From NCBI GenBank assembly GCA_017989935.1, contig JAGNOY010000133.1, positions 1 to 6,270 of the forward strand: 6,270 nucleotides of DNA, in the 5' to 3' direction. Below the pieces are notes generated by a model that saw nothing but the letters and a program-made list of their open reading frames with translations, searched no databases and was not told the origin of the DNA. This DNA is from Chitinophagaceae bacterium (GTDB lineage: Bacteria; Bacteroidota; Bacteroidia; Chitinophagales; Chitinophagaceae). Below, piece after piece: positions 1 to 4,774 of this stretch (position 1 is the first letter of the stretch; every line of letters begins with the position of its first letter). The position numbers were made by a program, and so were the translations under genes.

Positions 1-2
1 TT

Positions 3-539
3 CTAGAACAATTTGCAGACAATCCTTTTCTACCAAAATTTTATGCAGATAAAGATAAATACTCCTTCCCTTTAGAATTGTCTTTTCTCGCAGATCGATT
101 CCGGCAATTAAAAGATATGCTCAATACAAGAGATCTCTTCAATCAGTATTTAATCTCTGATTATTTATTTATGAAAAGTAAACTCTTCGCCAGAATCAAC
201 CTACCAGATGATGAATATAAATTGTATGAAACGCTCTTCGACATTATCTATCCCAATCTCCCTGAGCCTGATTTATTAATCTATTTACATGCACCACTCG
301 AAAAATTAAAAGATAATATCAGCAAACGAAATAGAGATTACGAACAAAATATGGACGAGGCTTACTTAATTCAGTTACAAAATGCTTACCTCCAACTTGT
401 TAAGTCTGATAAGTTCAAAACGCTTATCATAGACACTACACAAACTGATTTCTTAAACGAGCCTAGGCATTTTCAACAGTTATTAAATTACCTAGAGCAA
501 GATTATGACTATGGTAGAAATTTCCTGGTTTTTAAATAA
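3..539 (+). CDS. Deoxynucleoside kinase, C-terminal part (5' end off window)
   Basis: The reading frame is open from base 3 to the TAA at 537-539 (178 visible residues), so the gene begins upstream of the window. An in-frame TTG at 78 is not a credible start, because conserved sequence precedes it. The protein should phosphorylate deoxynucleosides (probably dA/dG) with ATP in cytosolic nucleotide salvage. Seen: LEQFADNPFLPKFY at the visible N-terminus, where the Glu is the likely catalytic base; SFLADRF; RDLF..YLISDY (visible residues about 45-54), matching the substrate-site region of this family; FDIIY...LPEPDLLIYL; and the LID-like Arg-rich KRNRDYEQ (about 108-115), followed by a C-terminal helical part. 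The Walker A motif (GNIGAGKT type) is expected off-window. In many Bacteroidota this kinase is fused behind HPPK (folK); whether that holds here cannot be seen. The family call is firm; substrate specificity is inferred. Confidence 0.88.
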   Translation, partial: LEQFADNPFLPKFYADKDKYSFPLELSFLADRFRQLKDMLNTRDLFNQYLISDYLFMKSKLFARINLPDDEYKLYETLFDIIYPNLPEPDLLIYLHAPLEKLKDNISKRNRDYEQNMDEAYLIQLQNAYLQLVKSDKFKTLIIDTTQTDFLNEPRHFQQLLNYLEQDYDYGRNFLVFK

Positions 540-571
540 GCATTGATATCACACGAATAGAATCAGTTGAA

Positions 572-700
572 TTGGGGCGGCAATCGGGCTTTCCTTGCAA
601 GTCCACTCCCGATTCGGCTATCTTGTATCGAAAAAAAATTGAATATCGTCAAGCCTCTCGGGATGCGGGCTTTTCACTCAATCCCTGCCGCAATACAAGA
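572..700. repeat. GC-rich structured intergenic repeat with nested inverted repeats
   Basis: This is a GC-rich island in the otherwise AT-rich gap between the kinase and aldolase genes. An outer stem pairs GCGGCA (577-582) with TGCCGC (686-691), flanked by TT/AA. A middle stem pairs TCCCGA (607-612) with TCGGGA (658-663), and an inner stem pairs GGCT (616-619) with AGCC (652-655). CCCGATT (608-614) can instead pair with AATCGGG (582-588), a competing 7-bp hairpin. TCTTGTAT (621-628) is the reverse complement of ATACAAGA (693-700). CGGGCTTT occurs twice in direct orientation (585-592 and 666-673). No convincing reading frame runs through it. From memory it resembles the TTGGGGCG...CAATCCCT..CGCAA elements scattered between genes in Bacteroidota, but that is not checked. 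It could also serve as the kinase gene's 3' end or terminator. The rest of 540-829 is AT-rich and holds only a weak promoter candidate. Confidence 0.6.
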
Positions 701-793
701 TTCTAGTGTAAGCATGTTTTAGGTCTTTTATTGATACTCAGCCATAATTCAGCTATTTTCTGTAAAAAGTTACCCTTTTTTGGCACTTTTTAT

Positions 794-801
794 TAATTTC
801 G
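794..801 (+). promoter_or_regulatory. Candidate -7 promoter box of the aldolase gene
   Basis: TAATTTCG matches the Bacteroidota -7 consensus TAnnTTTG at all but one fixed position and is followed by CACTCC, much like the fusA box (TACTTTTG followed by CACCCT). It would place the transcript start about 20-25 bases before the ATG at 830. No good -33 TTTG or TTG box lies at the usual distance of about 19-20 bases; the TTTG at 779-782 is too close. This is a weak call, based on position and resemblance only. Confidence 0.4.
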
Positions 802-829
802 CACTCCAATTATCAAAATATCTCTCATT

Positions 830-1888
830 ATGGCAAATCAAACAATTATTGATCTATTAGGAAAAGATGCTGCTTATTACCTCGAGCACAAATCAACAAC
901 CATTTCTAAAGATGATCTTTATGCACCTTCAAAAAAGACAATCGATGAAGTATGGATTAATAGCAATCGCAACCTTCAAACCCTAAAAAGCATCCAAGCT
1001 TTGTTAGGTCATGGTAGATTAAAAAATTCAGGCTATGTATCTATATTACCAGTAGATCAAGGAATCGAACATAGTGCTGGAGCTTCATTTGCACCTAACC
1101 CTATTTATTTTGATCCTGAGAATATCGTCAAATTGGCTATGGAAGGCGGTTGTAATGCAGTTGCTTCTACTTATGGTGTACTTGGCGCTGTAGCAAGAAA
1201 ATATGCACATAAAATTCCATTTATCGTAAAAATCAATCACAACGAATTTATATCCTACCCAAACAAATTCGATCAAATTATGTTTGGTACCATTAAAGAT
1301 GCTTGGAATATGGGTGCAACTGCAGTTGGAGCCACCATTTATTTTGGTAGCGACGAATCAACTCGTCAAATTCAAGAAGTAGCTAAAGCCTTTGAATATG
1401 CACACGAATTAGGCATGGCCACAGTTTTATGGTGTTATTTACGTAACCCTGGTTTCAAAACTGCCGATGCTGATTACCATGCAGCCGCTGATTTAACTGG
1501 ACAAGCCAACCATTTAGGTGTAACCATCCAAGCAGATATTATCAAACAAAAATTACCAACCAACAATGGCGGTTATAATGCCTTGAAATATGGTAAAACG
1601 CATAAATTGGTGTATGATCAATTAACTACTGATCATCCAATTGATTTAACCCGTTATCAAGTAGCGAATTGCTATATGGGCCGAGTTGGTTTAATCAATA
1701 GTGGTGGCGAAAGTAAAGGTGCAACTGATTTAGCAGAAGCAGTAATGACAGCCGTCGTGAACAAACGCGCAGGCGGCATGGGCTTAATTAGTGGAAGAAA
1801 AGCCTTCCAAAAACCCATGAAAGATGGAGTTGAATTATTAAATACAATTCAAGATGTTTATTTAGATAAAAGCATCACTTTAGCTTAA
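830..1888 (+). CDS. fbaB: Class I fructose-bisphosphate aldolase (FbaB/DhnA type)
   Basis: The product is 352 residues, essentially the length of E. coli FbaB (350), and collinear with it from the first residues (IIDLLGKDA versus IAQLLGKDA) to the end (QDVYLDKSITLA). It cleaves fructose 1,6-bisphosphate reversibly to dihydroxyacetone phosphate and glyceraldehyde 3-phosphate in the cytosol through a Schiff base, without metal. Conserved blocks seen: SILPVDQGIEHSAGASF (71-87), with Asp76; VASTYGVL (111-118); FIVKINHNE (131-139); GATAVGATIYFGS (162-174); TVLWCYLRN (198-206); ADIIKQK (235-241), where K239 is the likely Schiff-base lysine by analogy with the archaeal-type enzymes; NCYMGRVGLINSGG (280-293); and NKRAGGMGLISGRKAF (311-326). 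The ATG at 830 gives the family's N-terminus and is the only sensible start; there is no clear Shine-Dalgarno sequence, as is usual in Bacteroidota. It looks monocistronic: a 290-bp gap before it and its own terminator after it. In E. coli this isozyme is linked to gluconeogenic growth; its role here is not shown by the sequence. Confidence 0.96.
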   Translation: MANQTIIDLLGKDAAYYLEHKSTTISKDDLYAPSKKTIDEVWINSNRNLQTLKSIQALLGHGRLKNSGYVSILPVDQGIEHSAGASFAPNPIYFDPENIVKLAMEGGCNAVASTYGVLGAVARKYAHKIPFIVKINHNEFISYPNKFDQIMFGTIKDAWNMGATAVGATIYFGSDESTRQIQEVAKAFEYAHELGMATVLWCYLRNPGFKTADADYHAAADLTGQANHLGVTIQADIIKQKLPTNNGGYNALKYGKTHKLVYDQLTTDHPIDLTRYQVANCYMGRVGLINSGGESKGATDLAEAVMTAVVNKRAGGMGLISGRKAFQKPMKDGVELLNTIQDVYLDKSITLA

Positions 1889-1910
1889 GTAATTACTTAT
1901 AACAATAATC

Positions 1911-1945
1911 GAATGCCATACAAATTTGTATGGCATTCTTCATTT
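1911..1945 (+). terminator. Terminator after the aldolase gene (perfect 14-bp palindrome)
   Basis: GAATGCCATACAAA (1911-1924) is followed immediately by its exact reverse complement (1925-1938), then a short T-rich tail (TTCATTT). It begins 22 bases after the aldolase stop. In RNA the central AAATTT would supply the loop. The tail is not a pure T run, so efficiency is uncertain, but position and symmetry favour an intrinsic terminator separating this gene from fusA. Confidence 0.75.
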
Positions 1946-2024
1946 AATCCTTCTATAATAGTCATGGCTCAAGTTTGTTCTTAATTATTTAACGACTTCT
2001 TTTTCCAATCTCAAGAAAAAATAT

Positions 2025-2032
2025 TACTTTTG
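2025..2032 (+). promoter_or_regulatory. fusA promoter, -7 box
   Basis: TACTTTTG is an exact match to the Bacteroidota -7 consensus TAnnTTTG and is followed by CACCCT. A T-rich stretch at 2000-2004, about 20 bases upstream, could serve as the -33 element, though it reads TTTTT rather than TTTG. Transcription would begin near 2037-2042, leaving a 5' leader of about 50 bases before the ATG at 2091. The box lies downstream of the aldolase terminator, so fusA has its own transcription unit. Confidence 0.7.
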
Positions 2033-2090
2033 CACCCTCGAAAAATTCAATACCGAATTTTTCTTAACCTAATTAAAATTTTATACTAAA

Positions 2091-4235
2091 ATGGCAGATT
2101 TACGCTATCAAAGGAATTTTGGAATTGCTGCGCATATTGATGCTGGTAAAACCACAACTACAGAACGTATTTTGTACTACACAGGTGTTAATCACAAAAT
2201 TGGTGAAGTACATGACGGGGGTGCTACTATGGATTGGATGGCACAAGAACAAGAAAGAGGAATTACAATTACCAGTGCGGCAACAACCTGCTTTTGGAAT
2301 TTCCCAACTGTTCAAGGCGCTAAAACCGATTTGACAAAATTATACAAATTCAACATTATTGATACCCCAGGTCACGTGGATTTTACTGTAGAAGTAGAAC
2401 GTTCTTTACGTGTATTAGATGGTTTGTTAGCTTTATTTTGTGCAGTTTCTGGTGTTGAGCCACAATCTGAAACAGTATGGCGTCAAGCTAATAGATACAA
2501 AGTTCCACGTATTGGGTTTGTAAATAAAATGGATCGTAGCGGTGCTGATTTCTTGAACGTGGTAAAACAAGTTCGTGACATGTTAGGCGCTAAAGCTGTT
2601 CCATTACAATTACCAATTGGAGCTGAAGATAATTTCAAAGGTGTGGTGGATTTAATCACTATGAAAGCCATTGTTTGGGAAGATGCAACTTTAGGTATGA
2701 CCTTTAAAGAAGTGCCAATTCCTGATGATATGACTGCAGACGTAGCTGAATGGCGTCAAGCACTTATTGAAGCAGTAGCTGATTATGACGAAAATTTGTT
2801 AGAAAAATTCTTTGATGATCCGAATACAATCACTGAAGATGAAGTGCATGCTGCAATACGTAAAGCAACTATTGACATTTCCATCATTCCGATGATGTGT
2901 GGTTCTTCTTTCAAAAACAAAGGAGTACAAACTGCCTTAGATGCAATTTGTCGTTACTTACCTGGTCCTTTAGATATTGAAGCCGTAGATGCTACAGATC
3001 CAAATACTGGTGCAGATTTAAAAATAAATGCTGATGCTAAAGCACCTTTTGCTGCCTTAGCTTTTAAAATTATGACTGATCCATTTGTGGGTCGTTTAGC
3101 CTTCTTCAGAGCATACTCTGGTCGTCTTGACGCAGGTTCATATGTATTAAATACACGTACTGGAAAAAATGAGCGTATTTCTCGTATCATGCAAATGCAT
3201 GCCAACAAGCAAAACCCAGTTGATTTTATTGAAGCGGGTGATATTGGTGCAGCAGTTGGATTTAAAGATATCAAAACAGGAGATACTTTATGCGACGAAA
3301 AATTCCCAGTGGTTCTTGAATCAATGAATTTCCCTGAACCAGTTATCTCTATCGCAGTTGAACCTAAAACTCAAGCTGACGTTGATAAAATGGGTATGGC
3401 CATTGCTAAATTAGTTGAAGAAGATCCTACATTAAAAGTTAGAACAGATGAAGAAACTGGCCAAACTATTTTAAGTGGAATGGGTGAACTTCACTTGGAG
3501 ATCATTATCGATCGTATGCGTCGTGAATTTAAAGTAGAAGTAAACCAAGGTGCGCCTATGGTGGCTTATAAAGAGGCTTTCGGTGCAAATGTGACGCATC
3601 GTGAAACTTTGAAAAAGCAATCAGGTGGTCGTGGTAAATTTGCCGACATCCAATTTGAAATGGGACCAGCTGATGAAGAATGGATTAAAGAAAATGAAGG
3701 AAAATCATTCCAATTTGTAAATGATCTTCATGGAGGTTCAATTCCTAAAGAATTTTTACCTGCTATCCAAAAAGGATTTGAAAATGCAATGACCAATGGT
3801 GTACTTGCTTCATATCCGGTAGTAAGTATGAAAATCAGAGTATTTGATGGTAGCTACCATGATGTGGATTCTGATGCGATGAGTTTTGAATTATGTGCGC
3901 GTCAAGCGTTTCGTGAAGCAGGACGTAAAGCAAAACCAGTTTTGCTTGAACCTATCATGAAAGTAGAAGTAACAACGCCCGATCAATATATGGGTGATGT
4001 AACAGGTGATTTAAATCGTCGTCGTGGAATATTAGAAGGTATGGATAGTCGCGCTGGTGCTCAAGTTATTAAAGCGAAAGTTCCATTGTCAGAAATGTTT
4101 GGTTATGTGACTCAACTTCGTTCATTATCTAGTGGACGTGCAAGTAATGTAATGGAATTTAGCAACTATGCTCCTGCTCCAAACAATATTGCTGAAGAAG
4201 TAATAGCTCGTGTTAATGGTAAAAAAGATAATTAA
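2091..4235 (+). CDS. fusA: Translation elongation factor G
   Basis: A complete 714-residue EF-G (E. coli: 704), the ribosomal GTPase that drives tRNA-mRNA translocation and, with ribosome recycling factor, subunit splitting. All GTP-binding motifs are intact: G1 AHIDAGKT (14-21), G2 RGITI (56-60), G3 DTPGH (91-95), G4 NKMD (145-148) and G5 around GSS (271-273). The G' insert follows G4. Domain II (about 310-400), domain III with EEDPTLKVRTDEETGQTI and SGMGELHLE, domain IV with SGGRGKFA, HGGSIPKE and DGSYHDVDSDAMSFE, and domain V with LEPIMKVEV, GDLNRRRG and SEMFGYVTQLRSLSSGRA all follow in order. The protein ends ANNIAEEVI-like (PNNIAEEVIARVNGKKDN). The ATG at 2091 gives the standard N-terminus. 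Intact switch regions and a canonical domain IV argue for a working translocase rather than a degenerate paralogue. It is not in a visible str operon: there is no rpsG directly upstream and no rpsJ downstream. Confidence 0.98.
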   Translation: MADLRYQRNFGIAAHIDAGKTTTTERILYYTGVNHKIGEVHDGGATMDWMAQEQERGITITSAATTCFWNFPTVQGAKTDLTKLYKFNIIDTPGHVDFTVEVERSLRVLDGLLALFCAVSGVEPQSETVWRQANRYKVPRIGFVNKMDRSGADFLNVVKQVRDMLGAKAVPLQLPIGAEDNFKGVVDLITMKAIVWEDATLGMTFKEVPIPDDMTADVAEWRQALIEAVADYDENLLEKFFDDPNTITEDEVHAAIRKATIDISIIPMMCGSSFKNKGVQTALDAICRYLPGPLDIEAVDATDPNTGADLKINADAKAPFAALAFKIMTDPFVGRLAFFRAYSGRLDAGSYVLNTRTGKNERISRIMQMHANKQNPVDFIEAGDIGAAVGFKDIKTGDTLCDEKFPVVLESMNFPEPVISIAVEPKTQADVDKMGMAIAKLVEEDPTLKVRTDEETGQTILSGMGELHLEIIIDRMRREFKVEVNQGAPMVAYKEAFGANVTHRETLKKQSGGRGKFADIQFEMGPADEEWIKENEGKSFQFVNDLHGGSIPKEFLPAIQKGFENAMTNGVLASYPVVSMKIRVFDGSYHDVDSDAMSFELCARQAFREAGRKAKPVLLEPIMKVEVTTPDQYMGDVTGDLNRRRGILEGMDSRAGAQVIKAKVPLSEMFGYVTQLRSLSSGRASNVMEFSNYAPAPNNIAEEVIARVNGKKDN

Positions 4236-4252
4236 TCTTATCTGAACTATAT

Positions 4253-4284
4253 AAAAATGCCACTCATTGAGTGGCATTTTTTTT
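4253..4284 (+). terminator. Intrinsic terminator of fusA, possibly bidirectional
   Basis: AAAAATGCCACTCA (4253-4266) pairs with TGAGTGGCATTTTT (4268-4281) and is followed by the rest of a run of eight T (4277-4284). The loop would be about 3 bases (ATT) once the closing pair opens. It starts 17 bases after the fusA stop. The left arm begins with five A, so the complementary strand also carries hairpin plus T run; it could stop read-through from the convergent surface-protein gene, whose own 3' end shows no terminator. Confidence 0.92.
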
Positions 4285-4451
4285 ATTCCAATTCATTATT
4301 TTTTGTAATATTGAATGAACAAAATTGAGTGCTATGCAATTTTTCAAAGCTTAGATTTAATCTTCATTCTTAGACCCTATGCGTAACCAAAAACAAATCA
4401 AGGAGTATATTAATAGCCAAACTGAATCCAAATGCATTGACATGCAAGTCC

Positions 4452-4489
4452 TTGATTCTCCGCAGAGTCTCTGCCTCAGGACTCTGCGG
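4452..4489. repeat. Palindromic repeat unit 1 (REP-like hairpin)
   Basis: TTGATTCT (4452-4459) leads into a perfect 10-bp stem: CCGCAGAGTC (4460-4469) pairs with GACTCTGCGG (4480-4489) around the 10-base loop TCTGCCTCAG. There is no T run after it, so it is not a standard terminator. It begins where the similarity of the upstream sequence to a DUF1801 gene ends. A near-identical unit lies about 100 bp downstream in the opposite orientation. Confidence 0.8.
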
Positions 4490-4570
4490 TTTCCATACAA
4501 CAGAGCAATGAATCAAAGTTAATATCTTTCATTCTCTTGACATGTTGAATAAGTTAAAAACTCAATTCTT

Positions 4571-4620
4571 TTGATTCTTTGATTCTTCGCAGAGTCCTGA
4601 AGCAGAGACTCTGCGAGAAT
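4571..4620. repeat. Palindromic repeat unit 2, inverted copy of unit 1
   Basis: CGCAGAGTC (4588-4596) pairs with GACTCTGCG (4607-4615) around the loop CTGAAGCAGA. The stem extends outward with ATTCT (4582-4586) and AGAAT (4616-4620) if T4587 is bulged. The reverse complement of the 28-base core (4588-4615) differs from the unit 1 core (4461-4488) at one base, in the loop (TCTGCTTCAG versus TCTGCCTCAG). The left flank carries TTGATTCT twice in tandem (4571-4578, 4579-4586), the same octamer that precedes unit 1. GAATCAAAG (4510-4518), after unit 1, is the reverse complement of CTTTGATTC (4577-4585), so the two units plus spacer could fold into one larger structure. The spacer 4490-4570 is AT-rich with no recognisable gene. 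Confidence 0.8.
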
Positions 4621-4721
4621 TGAATATTGAAAGCAGCTATACAAGATGGGTTTAAAGTTTAAGCCATCACATTGAATGAATAAATAAAAAAATATCACTT
4701 GACTTCACTGTTCATCAGGGT

Positions 4722-4762
4722 CCCCTTCGAAAATGATTCGGCGAGATGATAAATCATAGGGG
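4722..4762. other. Imperfect stem-loop just past the surface-protein gene's 3' end
   Basis: CCCCT (4722-4726) can pair with AGGGG (4758-4762), and ATGATT (4733-4738) with AATCAT (4752-4757), leaving a 6-base bulge (4727-4732) and a 13-base loop. On the minus strand the T run (complement of 4767-4774) comes before this stem, directly after the stop codon, so it is not a canonical terminator for that gene. The function is unknown and it may be chance. The remaining bases of 4663-4774 are AT-rich with nothing else I can name. Confidence 0.3.
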
Positions 4763-4774
4763 GCATAAAAAAAA

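Larger units (their letters stand above)
4379..4662 (+). pseudogene. Remnant of a DUF1801-like gene, middle lost and replaced by repeats
   Basis: An ATG at 4379 opens MRNQKQIKEYINSQTESK, then CIDMQVL. This resembles the start of small (about 140-residue) DUF1801 proteins, recalled as ...I.EYI.SQPEPKRSDMQ.LH. The resemblance stops near 4453, where the hairpin repeat begins. The frame runs on through the first hairpin to a TAA at 4520-4522 (47 codons), encoding nothing recognisable. Directly beyond the second hairpin, 4620-4662 reads LNIE, then after skipping one base (4632) AAIQDGFKV and stop, like the C-terminal helix of the same family (recalled as D.NIDVLEAAIQYGF-). Between the two ends about 165 bp stand where about 100 codons would be expected. 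My reading is a dead gene, internally deleted, with a 1-base frameshift in its tail. The match is from memory of the family; each fragment alone is short, but both lie in the right order and orientation. No promoter was found. Confidence 0.6.

Noticed and set aside
1950..1961. TATAAT-like sequence after the aldolase terminator as a sigma-70 -10 box
   Set aside because: Bacteroidota use the TAnnTTTG-type -7 box, and an exact match lies closer to fusA at 2025-2032.
2954..3274. Minus-strand 106-codon open frame within fusA
   Set aside because: It is antisense to conserved EF-G domain II and adjacent sequence, with no recognisable product and no start signals.
4306..4313. TAATATTG as a promoter for the DUF1801-like remnant
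   Set aside because: It deviates from TAnnTTTG in the conserved T run, has no -33 partner, and lies about 65 bases before the ATG in very AT-rich DNA.
4379..4522. 47-codon open frame as an intact small protein gene
   Set aside because: Its second half is simply the hairpin repeat read through, its first half looks like a truncated N-terminus of a larger family, and no promoter is evident; it is treated as part of the pseudogene.
4437..4544. TTGACATG repeated at 4437-4444 and 4537-4544, exactly 100 bp apart
   Set aside because: The flanking bases do not match; an 8-base match is plausible by chance in AT-rich DNA, and one copy lies in the coding remnant.
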